DNA from: Silene latifolia
Taxonomy: Eukaryota; Streptophyta; Magnoliopsida; Caryophyllales; Caryophyllaceae
DNA length: 64,000 bases
Assembly (NCBI RefSeq): GCF_048544455.1
Contig: NC_133532.1
Location: 21,206,948 to 21,270,947 of the forward strand
Reading direction: 5' to 3'
The position numbers and the translations under genes were made by a program. Below, in pieces: positions 45,801-57,639 of the stretch. The notes under the pieces are model-generated. The model searched no databases. It was not told where the DNA came from and worked only from the letters and a program-made list of their open reading frames with translations. Every line of letters begins with the position of its first letter. Positions within the stretch are counted from its first letter, which is position 1.

Positions 45801-46550
45801 AATAAATAAATGTTAAATACGATAGTTTAATAAGGGCCTTAATGATGATTATTTATCACTGAAGCAAATAATATCACAATACATGTAAATGATATAAAAC
45901 ACAATTTTCCAAAGTATCTATAAAATATAATTAGAAGGTTATCCTAAAATGACAAATGAATGCCACCAAGACAAAGCCACGTAGGATCCAAAAAACCACC
46001 TAGATTAAAATTTAAAGTGACGTGACATATTTTTAAATGTGATGTTGCATATTTTTAATGTGACATAACGAATTAATGTCACATGATTATCAATTTATTA
46101 TTACATGACATTAATTTAAATCATTTATCTATAAATTAATTTAATTCACTTATATCTATAATATTATATCATTATTCTTAAATTAATTTTTTATATTAAA
46201 TATATTGTCTTCCAAAATTTATATAACCCTTACAAATTAACATCAAATTTCATAATTTATAATTAATATTGACATTTTAATTGAAATTTTTGTAACAAAA
46301 CATGTTAATAAATTTCATAATTTATAATTAAAATTGAAATTTTTATAATAAAACATGTTTAGGAATTAATTAAACCTCTTCATATTACTAAACACTCATC
46401 ATTATTAACATTTTCCTATTTAATTCATTGTTTTTAAATTTTTTGTAATAAAACCTGTTAATAAATTAATTAAATCTCTTCATATTACTGAACACCCACC
46501 ATTATTAACATTTTATTATTTACTTTTTTTTAATTAAACATGGTAATAAA

Positions 46551-47990
46551 TCTATACAATATTGTTAAAAGGCTACTTAAAGTATTTAATTTTAATTCAT
46601 GTTTAATTTTTCTATTGGTTAGTAATAATTCACTTATATTAATTACTTGATTATCTAACTAGAAATAATATCTAAATACCAAGTGTTACATACTTATAAA
46701 TACTAACAAAATAAAAAAAAATTAGTTGCAAACAAAAAAGTAACAAATTAATACAAATTCTTTATTTTCCTCTCATAAATTTGTATCAATCTACCTATTC
46801 ATTTAACTTTTATTTTTTTTATTTTATATATTGTCTTTTTGTTTTTTCTCACAATTATTATACTTTGTATTTATTTTACCATAATTTTTTATCTTCCCCT
46901 TAGTTCACAAAACATTATTCTTCTCTCAAATAAATTTTTGAAATTAATTACAAAAATTTCCTTATATAAATATTACAACAATCCTGTTTTTCATTTTTAT
47001 CCAAAAAATTGGTAGTAAAGTATGCATATATAATCAAATGAATTATTTAACTTTTTTTACTCTTATTATGTTTTGAATTAATTAATAGTTATAATCTTAT
47101 TTAGTTATTATTATGTTTTTGTATTGAAATTGCAGAAGGATGACATACTCATATATCAATAACATTGCATAAAATCTAGAAATAATGGTTATGGAACATC
47201 TTTGTAATTTTCTTTTGATTTGAATATTGTTAAAAGGCTACTTTAAATATTTAATTTTTAATCTACATGTAATTTTTCTATTGGTTAATAATAATTCACT
47301 TATATTATTTACTTTATTATCTAACTAGAAATAATCTCTAAATACCATGTGTTACATGGTTAATAGATACTAACAAAATAAAAAATATTAGTTGCAAAAA
47401 CAAAAAGACAAATTAATACAAACCTTTTACTTTCCTCTCTTAAATTTGGCATCACTCTACTCAATTAACTTTTATTTATTTTATTTAATAGAAGGTCTTT
47501 TTGTTTTACCTCACAATTAATATACCTTGTATTTATTTTACCATAATTTTTTTTATCTCCCCCTTAATTCACAAAACCTTCTTCTTCTCTCAAATAAATC
47601 CTAGAAATTAATTAGATAATTAATTACAAAAAATTTCTTATATAAATATTACAACAATCCCATTTTTCATTTTTATCCAAAAAGTTGGTAGGTAAAGTAT
47701 GCATATTTAACCAAATGAATTATTTAAATTTTTTATTCTTATTATATGTTTTGAACTAATTAATCGTTGTAATCTTATTTAGTTATTATTTTTGTGTTTG
47801 TATTGAAATTGCAGGAGGATAACATTGCATGAAATCTGGAAATAATGGTTATGGAACTTCTTTGCAACTTTCTTTTGACTTGATATTATTTTTCATTTTT
47901 GATGGGTTTACCTTTTTTTTTTATTATGGTGTATGCGCAATATAAAACTGTAGTATGGATCTCTAATTATTAGTGATATGTTACATTATA
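46551..47990. repeat. tandem duplication of about 660 bp in Helitron C
   Basis: Copy 1 runs from about 46563 to 47224 and copy 2 from 47225 to about 47886. Both start atattgttaaaaggctact and end around aataatggttatggaac and ttcttttga. A third diverged copy is at 42840-43520. AT-rich and non-coding. Confidence 0.7.
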
Positions 47991-49299
47991 TACTCTAACC
48001 CTTGGAATATTAATTGACAAATTTTGTAAATTGTACTAAATTGTCTTACACCCTTTCGTGTACTTTATTCGTTTTCCGTGTACTCTTAAACTTGTATTTT
48101 GTCAAGCAGGTTATAAATCAAATATCTTAGTCGACAAACAGATTATAAATCAAATGTCTTAATGGAAGTGTTGAATTATATATGCTCCAAGGATATAATT
48201 GGATCTTATAATGCGGATCAAGGTAAATATTTTGCATGGTTTTTGGTTGGAATCCGATGATCATTCTCCAATCCATTGTTCCAACTTTGAATGCTTTCAA
48301 GCGTTTAAATCATTTTTTTCCATCAAATATTTTCTTCTAACACTCTCAATATTTCTTCGAGAAATGTTTAGTTTGAGAAATGTTTAGTTTTTTATAATAA
48401 TTTTTATATATTTTTCTTTTCTCATAAATCAATTATTACGAATATTTTTTAATTATCACCCCACTTCTCTTTTTTGTCCATTTTTATATTATCACCCATT
48501 TTTCTTTTATTTTTACTTTGGGATGTGCTTTTACCAAATGCTCCTTATAACCTTTTTTAAAATTACAAAATAAATGTCATCCTTTAAGGGTAAAATTCTC
48601 ACATTACTCCACTAATTGCAAACTTTTTCCTTTTATTTTCAATTGGTTTTTGTCTTTTCTTAATATGAATTATTGCGCACAAGCAAATCAGGTGATAATT
48701 AAAAAAAATGGAAGAAGTATAATAATACAAATCGTGTATCCTTATTTCTTTGGAATTCATTGAGATAGACGTTAAAACTCCTCACATAAAAGTTCATCAA
48801 CAACAAGAGATATAGAGATGCCTCTAATTAACAAGAGATATAAAAATGAAACTAGAATGATGTCATTGTTGAACAGATACATTTTCTCGTGTATCCTCTC
48901 AAATTGCTCACATAAAATTTATTTTAAAACTTATTGAATGCGTATTTATTCAAAATTTTATTTGTATAAGTTACATGTCATCAACTCCTTGCTAATGGTT
49001 TAAGTATATCACTTAAATCTTTCGTTATACAAAAATCATTTCAATAATATTCTTGCCAATACGTTTGAAATCAATTGAATTTACAAGAAAGATGTTGGAA
49101 GACTGGCGAATCGACAAGAATTATAAATGTATTTGCTGAAAAAGTTTAACAAACTTCATTGCATTTAAGAAAATAAACTTGTAATTTTAGCCTAATTAGC
49201 AAGACAAACATAAGTTGTATTTTAACAGAGCGCTTTCTACGTATAATTCATATCGTCTCTAATTTACTAAAGATAATATGTAAAATTCAGTTATAAGAT

Positions 49300-50160
49300 A
49301 TCATTACTATCCATTCATTTTGATATTTTACATGTTTACTTTATTTTACATTTCTTTTTTCATTAGAATACGTTGTGTAATAAGGAATAGAATTAGATGT
49401 CCAAGTGTCCAACGTTTTGTTTTTTTGCCGGATAAAAATAGGACCAGGGTTCTTAGAACGCACCAAAACAACACTAAAAACAATATATCAAGTACTAGAA
49501 TACCAAAAGTCGTTAATATTGAGTGAACTGAATAACCACCGTGACAAAGCCAAGCGCGCTTGAAATCCAGAGACAATCCAAACACCGTGACAAAAAGCAG
49601 AGAATAGAAACAGAAAGGGGACCAGCGATGATTAACACAACAACCAGTAAAAGGACAAAAACAATGAGGACCATAAGCAAAATAAGAAAGGTTTGCAAAC
49701 TTAATATTCCACTATTTGAATGCAATTTTACTTTTTCACATAATTTGTGTTGACTTTTGCTTCTAAGCTTTGAGAATAAGTTGTTTAAAGTGCTCTGATG
49801 AAACATAAGCAAGACAATACAATTTCCCATTTAATTTATTTGCAACACCAGCCTTCGAAATCAGAGAACGGACATTCATATGTTCTCTTAAATGAAGTAT
49901 TCATGGGTTTTGGTGTCATTGTTCAATACAGAGTTTGCGATTTCCAACAAGTTCCAACTACTCTCATATCATAAATTCTTAACCCCCTAGCTATAATATA
50001 TCTTACCCTCAGGAACTGTGGCAGGACCCTGTCTGTTGCCTACTTGCCTTGCTTAAGTATCCTACCAATATATCTCCAAGATAATAAGCAAGAAGACAAA
50101 CAAGTTGAATAACGCATCCATGAACGATACCACAAAAACAAAAGAACAAGAATAATCAAA
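49300..50160. other. unassigned GC-richer segment in Helitron C
   Basis: Less AT-rich than the rest of the Helitron and without similarity to the repeated segments. Open frames on both strands (49346-49585 and 49513-49830 minus; 49541-49753 plus) have no recognised domain. It could be captured host DNA, as Helitrons often carry, but I cannot identify a source. Confidence 0.3.
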
Positions 50161-50189
50161 CCCGTGATTCTCACGGGTCACAAAACTAG

Positions 50190-50327
50190 TTTTCTTTGAC
50201 ACTCCTATAGATGACATTCGTACGATTCTTCGTGAAGATGTACTTGGGGTCGCTATTCCCCGTTTAATTGCTATTTAGCTTCCGTAATTTAATGGGGCTT
50301 TGCCCCTCTTTAGCACCCAAAAAAAAA
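50190..50327 (+). pseudogene. LINE remnant, part 3: 3' end with A-tail
   Basis: It reads FFDTPIDDIRTILREDVLGV, the usual C-terminus of plant L1-type ORF2, then a stop, a stem-loop GGGGC-TTT-GCCCC (50294-50306) and a short A-run (50319-50327). It completes the LINE split by the Helitrons; one frameshift separates it from part 2. Confidence 0.8.
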
Positions 50328-50676
50328 TCTAGTAAATTGGAAAATATTTAAATTGACATTTTTATCCTTAAAAACATATCTTATCAATAATATTTTATGT
50401 CATATTAGTTATTTTACCAAAAAAAATAGACAATCTACTGGTGTGAAACCATTGATTACCAAACACGGCCATAATCTTTTCATAAATAATTATTTAGTCT
50501 TAACATAAACAAGGAAATTATCTAAAAAAAAAAAAGGTAGTAAGCTAACATAAGGAAATTATCATAATATCATATCATATATTACTAATATCTTTAGAAT
50601 ATAAACGAACGAGTTCCGTCATTAATCAACAAAATATACAGTATATATACTCCGTGTTTTTTTCCTAATAAAAGCC
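50328..50676. other. AT-rich upstream region of RGG gene
   Basis: Non-coding, AT-rich, between the LINE tail and the TATA box. No specific motif is supported. Confidence 0.45.
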
Positions 50677-50684
50677 TATATATA
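50677..50684 (+). promoter_or_regulatory. TATA box of RGG gene
   Basis: TATATATA about 150 bp before the start codon. It predicts a transcription start near 50705-50715. Confidence 0.6.
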
Positions 50685-50724
50685 CCCTCCCTTGCATCCC
50701 GCGTAAACCCTCTTCCCTTGCATC

Positions 50725-50763
50725 ATGGAGGGTTTATGTAAAAACCCTAATCTTATTAATTAG
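50725..50763 (+). promoter_or_regulatory. uORF of 12 codons in RGG gene leader
   Basis: ATG at 50725, stop TAG at 50761-50763, encoding MEGLCKNPNLIN, inside the predicted 5' UTR and 67 bp before the main ATG. A telo-box AAACCCTAA (50742-50750) overlaps it. Whether it is translated depends on the true transcription start. Confidence 0.45.
50742..50750 (+). promoter_or_regulatory. telo-box AAACCCTAA in RGG gene leader
   Basis: Followed at 50761 by the reverse form TAGGGTT. Same motif as upstream of the RanGAP gene. Confidence 0.55.
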
Positions 50764-50830
50764 GGTTCCATAAAAATTCCATCAAATCACTCTTAATTTT
50801 TCTTGGTTTAATTAGTAGCGTTTGTCATCA

Positions 50831-53800
50831 ATGGCGTCTACGTATATGAATTCGTTTTATTTGCTTGGAGACGACGAAAGCGTCGACGTCTCGGAATTGT
50901 ACGCTTCCATGAAGAAGAAGGCTGTTCTTGAAGTGCCCTCTTCTCCTCCAAAGTCCAGAAAAGAATACACTGTTTTCGGTAGTTTTCTTTCTTTCTTTCG
51001 TTTCCTTTTAATTTTTGTTTTAGTCGTAGGGTTTTTACTTTTAAATTTAGTGGCGAAGTTAAGATTTGAATTGACGGTTTTAATCATAGATCCATAATTC
51101 TAGTGCTTGATACGAGTATTAATTAATGTAGTTGTGCGTGTAACCGGGAATAATTATTGAATTTTTTTTATTAATCGAATTCAATTTCTTTGCTGTTAGG
51201 GACGTGACCATGACCGCCCATACTAACCCCCTCGCTTTACCACAATTTAATCTGATGTATTTATTTTAATTTACAAATTCACTAATCTTTGTTGATGATG
51301 ATAATGTTACATGTATGAATAATTTCATTAATTGGTGAAATCTAATTAAAATTGTGTATGCATTTGTAATGGTTTTATTAATCTTATTTATGACGTCGTA
51401 AAGCGATAATCTTGATTAGATATTACAAGAAAAGCACTTTAATTTGTTATTTTGCAAATTTTCCAATTTTAGATGTAGTTGTTTCATTATTATTGTTAAT
51501 CGTTTAATTTTAGGGGAAAAAACGAACAAGAATTTTCTTTCCGTATGTCTAAAGAGTTTCATTGTGTAGTTGTGGTGTTTGCTGAATTTTGATTTCTTAT
51601 GTATGCCTTATGTGGGAACAACTGCAGGTGAAGAACCCGAGAGGTTAGTTTATGATGATGAGCCTAATTGCGAACCAAGTGGTTCTAATGGAAAAGGGAA
51701 TTTAGCGAAAAATGGCACAACTAAGAAAACATATGTCCAACAAGGCCAGAGCTATGGTGGTGGGAGAAGAGGCCGGGGAAATTATCATAGAGTTCAACAT
51801 TCCAATGGAGGAGTAAATGGAGACAGCAAATTTGGAGATGGAGAGAGGCCAAGAAGAAACGGGAATTGGAATGATGGTGGCAATAGGAGGGGAAGGGGTA
51901 ATGGTGGCTATCGTGGACAAGGAAGGGGTGGCATTGAGTACCGAAGGATTGATAATGGAGATGTTGCTGGTGGCGGTCATTCTAATGCCAATTCTGAAGG
52001 GTAAGGTTTTCTTAATACTGTTGCTGAATCTTGTGTTAGTCAGTCTGTGAGGGTATTTTTGCTTTGAAGATGTCTCCCCGCACTTCCGTACCCATGTCAG
52101 ACACTCGTACCCAAGTCGTAGTAGCATAGCTTTGCTATTACAGTTAGAATGTTCTTCCATAGCTGTCTTATAGTTTATTGCTCTGTCACAATCTAATACA
52201 TTTAGACGCTTTGATATGACAATAGAGTTCTAGTACAATATGAGAATATATGCTGTTCTTATAATTCAGACTTGTTCTCTGGTTCTTAAATTTCTTAATT
52301 GCTGAAATCTAGTCGTGTGGCTGTGTTAAGGTATCGGTTTTTTTTGGTATAGTCCTCATTAAAGAGCTTTGCTATACGGTTTAATCATAATTCATATATA
52401 CAGTAATTCTGGGGCCACACTTGAATCCTCAAATGGCAAAGAAGCTGGCGTAAAGGAAACAGTTGAGGAGGTCAATTGCAATGTTCCAGAACCAGAGGAA
52501 ACACCCGAGCAGAAAAAAGAGAGAGAGATTGCTGAGCTAAAAAAGAAAGAGTGGGAAGAAAAGCGAAGAAAGCGGGAGCAGGAGGAAGCTGAGGTATATT
52601 TTTATTAACATCGCGAGGATGAAACTATAATTTATCTTTCATTTGTTATGAAATATTGATTGGAGTTTAGAGGTAGTGAAATGGGGCCTCTGACTATATA
52701 ATGGCCAGGCCTAACATGGATTTTGTCGCCCACGGACAAGCGGGCTAGCATATTTGGTACTGTTGAGCTTTGGCTTGTGTATTTTTTGGGATATTGCATT
52801 GTCCTCACCCCGCTTTGTAGGTCTGGTGGATTGAAGTCCAGTGAGCCATTTACCGGTCAAACAGTTCTAACATTAATTTATGTATTTTAGGAAGCTAAAA
52901 AGATGACTCTAGATCAATATGAGAAACTCGTCTTGGAGAAGAAGCAGAAATTGAACCTCCAAAAGGAAGAAGCAAGGAGAGTTGTGGCCGCTGACAAGGA
53001 TCTAGAGAACATGAAACTTGTTGGAAAAAAGCAAGATATTGATGACATACTGGTGAGTATGCACTCAGACATTTCTCCATCTATTATGTCTTGTTTACAT
53101 GTTGGTAGACTTATTTAATCAATTCAGTATAATCGAACTTTGTATACTATCATTGCAGATAGTTGGGAAAGCGAAGGCAAAGGCGAAAGCTGTTGTTGAC
53201 AAGCCAGTAAGCATCACTTTCAGGTTTACTTTTACATTTATAAGATTTTGATGATGTCTAATGTAGCTCTTATATTTGCTCTTAATCCAGAAGAAAATCG
53301 AGGAGAAGCTGAAGAAGAGTGATAGCTTGGATAAGCAGGGCCATAAGCCAGTGGTATGTCAACTTGTTTCCATGTCGTGACACTGGTTTCCGTTGCTAAG
53401 AACTTGTATTGATTTATTCACCCTTGCATACCCTTAATGCTTCGAATTATCGGTGTTGGGAAGAAATCGGCTGATTCTCATAATGCAACTCATGACGTAG
53501 TTTTGCGATATGAGAACACCACCTCTTTTTGTTTCACACGGGAAACTTGAGGGCATACAGATTCCTGACTCGGAGTATTTAGGCGGGGGTAATATGTTAC
53601 TGTTGGGGTTCTCTTGTAGAAGAGGTGGAGTGTTTGGTTGACCATACATATTTCCAAGCTGAAAATCCACCTCAAACACATGAGACTTTCACCGCATCTT
53701 TCACTATAAGACTGCCTTGCCAAATCTTGTGCAAAACGAAGTGTGTTAAAGCTATTGTTGTTATCATTAAACTCTTTGCAGGCTGTGAGCGTGGCTAAAC

Positions 53801-54339
53801 TATTCGAACGAGCTTCCTTTGGTGGGTTGCACAGAGATGGAAGAGGACAAGGTGGTGGCAACCAGAGTGGGTTTGGCCGCAAGTTCCCTTACAGGGGTGG
53901 TTCGGTGGGCAATAATGGCGCCGGTAAATTCCCAACAGAACAAGACGTTAAATTCCCAACAGAACAAGACTTTCCTGTTCTTAGTTCAGTTGCACATAAG
54001 CTAGAAACAGTTCCCTCTGCAGCACTGGGTAACGCACCCGCACCATCTGGAACTAACAGCTCTACCTCTGAGTCTATTGACCGGTCTGCAGCTTCAAGCA
54101 GCCGATCTGGATCAGTTGCACAAAAGCCAGAAACAGTGCCCTCTGCACCACTGGCTAACAAACCCACACCATCTGGATCTAACCTCTCTGCCTCTGGGTC
54201 TACTGACAAGTCTGCAGCGTCTAGCAGCCGGTCTGGCTCACGTGCTAATCATGCTAGGACAGGCCACCGTGCTCCAACTCGTGGTGCTACCACTCGATCT
54301 GCGTCTGCGCGTAGTGATACTGTAAAGGCAGAACATTAA
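50831..54339 (+). CDS. RGG/HABP4-type RNA-binding protein, 7 exons
   Basis: Exons, all with GT-AG borders and compatible phase: 50831-50978, 51628-52000, 52404-52593, 52891-53052, 53159-53206, 53291-53353, 53782-54339; total 1542 nt, 513 residues. Exon 2 encodes G/R-rich RGG-like repeats (GGGRRGRGNYHR, GGNRRGRGNGGYRGQGRGG). Exons 3-4 encode the HABP4/SERBP1-type core: an EPEETPEQKKEREIAELKKK charged helix and MTLDQYEKLVLEKKQK, very like the EMTLEEYEK motif of plant RGGA proteins. Exon 7 has FGGLHRDGRGQGGG and a Ser/Ala-rich tail with two related repeats (KPETVPSAPLANKPTPSG type). The family binds RNA and ribosomes; plant members affect stress responses. The start is the first ATG after the uORF. 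A sub-type of the family is not assigned. Confidence 0.85.
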
Positions 54340-55046
54340 TGTTGCCAATTATAGATAGGGATTTAAGCTTTGATCTTGTAGGTTTCTATCTAGGCTTCTG
54401 ATTAAAGCTTTAATACTTTTTGAGAACTAAGTGTTGCATTCTGTTTTGTGTTATTCTTTGATGGTATGAACCATCCTAGTATCTCATAATCACATTTGAT
54501 TCTAATAATGGCAAGATTAAAGTTCCTAATTTTAGTAGCAATTTATTCATCGTCTTCAAAGAAGAACACTCCTTAGAAACTGTCCTGCTGCTTTTGATCT
54601 CTGGAGCTTTACAAACCAGAGCAATCTCCACAGACAGAATCTTTTTTATTTTGACAACTGTGATTAAAAGATAGCGTCTTACAATAGAAAGACGACGCAT
54701 TAAAGTTGATAGGTTTCCCACAAAACTAATAATAAGAGAGTGATGATGATCAAACTCTTGTACCAAATACGTAATCCAGTCGACAATTCATGATGAATTT
54801 TATGTTGTAATTAAAACCACAAAGGGCTCTAACTCCGAGCGACCGAGCCTACTGCCAAACCACACTCTTCTAGCAAAGCTCAGCTAGGGCAGGACGTAGG
54901 CTACCATGATTATTTTGGCCCCCAAACATGCGGGTTTTTGGTGGGTTCATGGGTTGGGCTATTGTAAACTTTGGAAAATACATTGTCCAAATGTAATTAT
55001 GAACGAGACGGGGTATAATGGGCATTCCCGTCCATAAACAACTCTA
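54340..55046. other. RGG gene 3' UTR and spacer
   Basis: The 3' UTR probably ends near 54450. Beyond it, a minus ORF at 54476-54766 has no recognisable domain. No gene called. Confidence 0.45.
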
Positions 55047-55054
55047 GCTACAAA

Positions 55055-55501
55055 TAGAGTTGCCAATGGGCCGTGTCGTGCCGTCCAGGGTCCAGGTCCG
55101 GGTCCTAGCCCGTCGTGCCCAGCAAAAATTTTGGCCCGACCCAGCCCAACCCAGGCACAGTCAATCATGCTTTTGGGCCGGGCCGAGTTGGCCCGCTTTT
55201 CCAATCCCCCATCCTGGCCCGCCCTTGGTCAAAGTCTTTTTCGAGCTGTCTAACCCGTGGGCCGGCCAAGTGACTTAATTAATTAATTTATTTTAAAAAA
55301 AATGATTCGAGTAATGTGTTTATAGTCACGCCCACTCACACTACGCAACATGAAGCGCCAAAGTAAATACAACACTATGCAAATGTTTACAATAATTCGT
55401 ATAAATTTCCCAACATTACACATATCTAGGGCCGTGCCTAGGTCCGACTTTTTCCCAAATCTCACACCGTGGCCCGTCCCAGGCCCGGATTGCCAACTCT
55501 A
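55055..55501. mobile_element. hAT-type MITE, 447 bp, GC-rich
   Basis: Ends TAGAGTTGCCAATGGGCC and (complement of the right end) TAGAGTTGGCAATCCGGGCC form inverted repeats. The flanks GCTACAAA (55047-55054) and GCTACAAT (55502-55509) match at seven of eight bases, giving an 8-bp hAT-like duplication. The interior is rich in gggcc/ggccc motifs. ORFs on both strands reflect that composition. Confidence 0.8.
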
Positions 55502-55509
55502 GCTACAAT

Positions 55510-55914
55510 GTCATAGGCGTGCTAGAGATTCGAGGCAAGAGTTGGAAGAAAGACGACAAACACAATGGTATTTTGTTTAGTCCCATAAACTATCCTAAAT
55601 TTAAGGCCACCCTCATGCCATCCATAAAAGGGTGCCTTAATTCCTAAACAATTGTCCTTAAATTCTTAAAAAGGCCTAAGTTTGGCATTTGGTAGGAGTT
55701 GTGATCCTATGGAATTAAAGAAAGTAAAGGTCACATACTTGTACAAAGGGTCACTTGACCTCTAACATGTAATAATTTTATAAGCAGAGACTGACTTTGG
55801 TCACCTATAAACGGAATAGTCCAGCAGTCAAGAAATGCATACCAATCTAATGCATTATCCATGTATCCACGTTAAGTTACATTAACATGTCATTATCAAC
55901 TTCATTATAAAATT
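55510..55914. other. non-coding spacer
   Basis: No gene or repeat recognised; AT-rich with one phrase, tccataaaagggtgcc, resembling transposon-derived sequence elsewhere. Confidence 0.4.
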
Positions 55915-55916
55915 TA

Positions 55917-56101
55917 CTCCCTCCGTCCCGTTCTGATCAGTAATTATCAAGTATACACCGTAATACTTTTGACACGAAGATCAAAGAAAATAAAATAAAT
56001 AATTTTAGACCATAAAAATGACCAAAAGTGAAAACATATGATAACTACTGATTAATACACTGAAAATAAATATAGATGACTTTTAATCGAAACGGAGGGA
56101 G
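55917..56101. mobile_element. Stowaway-like MITE, 185 bp
   Basis: Begins CTCCCTCCGTCCCGTT after TA (55915-55916) and ends AACGGAGGGAG. These are the classic inverted ends of Tc1/mariner Stowaway MITEs. The right TA is not perfect. Confidence 0.8.
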
Positions 56102-56711
56102 ATTACTCATTTTTGACTACACATGGGATAAGCTAAGACCATAAGGCTACAATTTTAGACTTGATTATGTACGGAGTATTTAGATATGGTCGTGTCATGA
56201 TAATTGCCATATTAATTCATTTGTTAATACAGTAATAACTTGGTCACCGGTCTTTACATACACACGGTTTCTAGTACTCTTGTTTGATCACTGTTTTTCG
56301 TATGCCGACGAATCATTAGAAAAGATCAACAAAAATATGATAGGGCAAAAATATGAACTATAATCTGTCTTGTCAAGATAATATGGAGAAAAAGTAAATT
56401 TTTAACATACAAAATTGCAATAGAATGATTTATTTAAGATCAACATTGGTGTTTTATTTAAGTCTTGACAATAAAAGCATAAGAGATCAGAATGTAAACT
56501 TTTGTTACTTGCGTTATTCTCCTTCCATGTTGATCATTTGTTTATCTTTATTTTTATAAAAATTAAGGAGAGAGTAGAGATTATTTGTGGTTATTGTGAA
56601 TGAATGACAACTGACAAGTGAACAATAATGCTATTGAAAGATAAAAATAGTTAAATACTCTCATTAAAAGTCCTTCAAATATTAAAAGGTAAATAAATGA
56701 ACGAGACAAGG
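56102..56711. other. AT-rich spacer
   Basis: AT-rich, non-coding. No feature supported. Confidence 0.4.
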
Positions 56712-57060
56712 CCAGAGGCAAAGCTACGCCTGGGTCCTAAGGGCCATAGCCCGTGCCAGAATATAAGTATATTTTTGTACAAGTATGAGAAGGCATTCGA
56801 AAGATGTACAAAGTAGCTGAGTTGGTTATTTCAAATTAGCTCCAAGCATGAGAATAAGGGTTCAATTCCCCCTACAGATAGTTTTTGCTTATTTATTAAG
56901 TTCATTTTTCCCATTCTTCCCCAGCATACTTATTATACTCATTGTTTTAATATTTTCGTAAGTTATTACTTATTATAGTACTTGGCATTTCAAGTTTTCA
57001 ACAATTGTATGGCAAATATACTTTTTGGCCCCATCACACTTTCCATTTGAGCTTTGTCCT
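56712..57060. mobile_element. degenerate hAT-like element with tRNA-like boxes
   Basis: The left end ccagaggcaaagct and right end agctttgtcctgg are imperfect inverted repeats resembling CAG(A/G)GGC-type hAT ends; flanking duplications are weak. Inside, 56814-56825 (tagctgagttgg) fits the tRNA A box and 56859-56869 (ggttcaattcc) the B box, 45 bp apart. This may be a SINE-like head or a tRNA relic. Confidence 0.35.
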
Positions 57061-57142
57061 GGGGACAACTAAAATACAATAAATAATTTTTTTTTATTGA
57101 AAATGGTACTAGATAATCACAAATCAACAGTCAAACAATTAG

Positions 57143-57330
57143 TCTCGCTGAAGACGGGTCGGAGCAAGTGACGGGTAATGTCACTCACAAAATGAATAGA
57201 GGGTAGAAGGCGGGGGTACCTCCATGTGCTTCCCTCTCTCCTCTATTTGGGTCATTTATGAGAGAAAATGGTATCCATCACTCCAAAGTGACGGATACGT
57301 GCCGTCACAAATGAGATTTTGTGACAGTCA
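57143..57330. repeat. MITE-like repeat with gacgggt/gtgacgg motifs
   Basis: The segment starts near cgctgaagacgggtc and ends near cacaaatgagattttgtgac. Inner phrases agtgacgggtaatgtcac and agtgacggatacgtgccgtc suggest imperfect inverted structure. Boundaries uncertain. Confidence 0.4.
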
Positions 57331-57397
57331 AATATAGAGTTCAAGGGGAAAAAGAGAGGGGCACGATGCCTTTACACAAAATATTAACACAAATTCT

Positions 57398-57601
57398 CAT
57401 TATAGACGGACACTATCCGTCTATAGCTATAGACGGACACCATCCGTCTACAGCTATAGACGGATAGTGTATCTCTCACAAATAAAAATGGGTAGTGCAA
57501 GTGGGTGGAAAATGGATACCCCCACTTGCATTACCCACTTTTATTTGTAAGAGAGACACTATCCGTCTATAGCTATAGACGGGTAGTGTCCGTCTTTAAT
57601 G
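57398..57601. mobile_element. foldback MITE with internal palindromes
   Basis: Left end CATTATAGACGGACACTATCC pairs with the complement of the right end CATTAAAGACGGACACTACCC. Each arm contains further palindromes ccgtctatagctatagacgg. The loop (about 57495-57535) also pairs (gtgggtggaaaatgg..ccccac). The whole 204 bp can form a long hairpin. Non-coding. Confidence 0.75.
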
Positions 57602-57639
57602 AAACGGACTAATTAACACAAATAGCAAAAGGCTGAGGG

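Larger units (their letters stand above)
42819..50189 (+). mobile_element. Helitron C cluster, 7.4 kb
   Basis: Flanked by A (42818) and T (50190). The 5' end is TCTATAAATATTATTAAAAG; the 3' end is hairpin CCCGTGA-TTC-TCACGGG (50161-50177) and CTAG (50186-50189). LINE sequence resumes to the right. Extra Helitron-like 5' ends are at 43640, 45917 and 46551, each preceded by A, and a partial one at 47225. I see only one 3' end. A segment is present three times (42840-43630, 46563-47224, 47225-47990), and inverted relatives lie at about 45280-45500 and 45610-45840. No Rep/helicase reading was seen. It is probably several related insertions within one another. Confidence 0.7.

Noticed and set aside
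53434..53882. Minus ORFs across the last intron and exon 7 of the RGG gene
   Set aside because: They cross a well-supported splice acceptor and antisense exon; no domain.
54476..54766. Minus ORF of 96 codons downstream of the RGG gene
   Set aside because: No domain, no splice or promoter context; probably chance in 3' flanking DNA.
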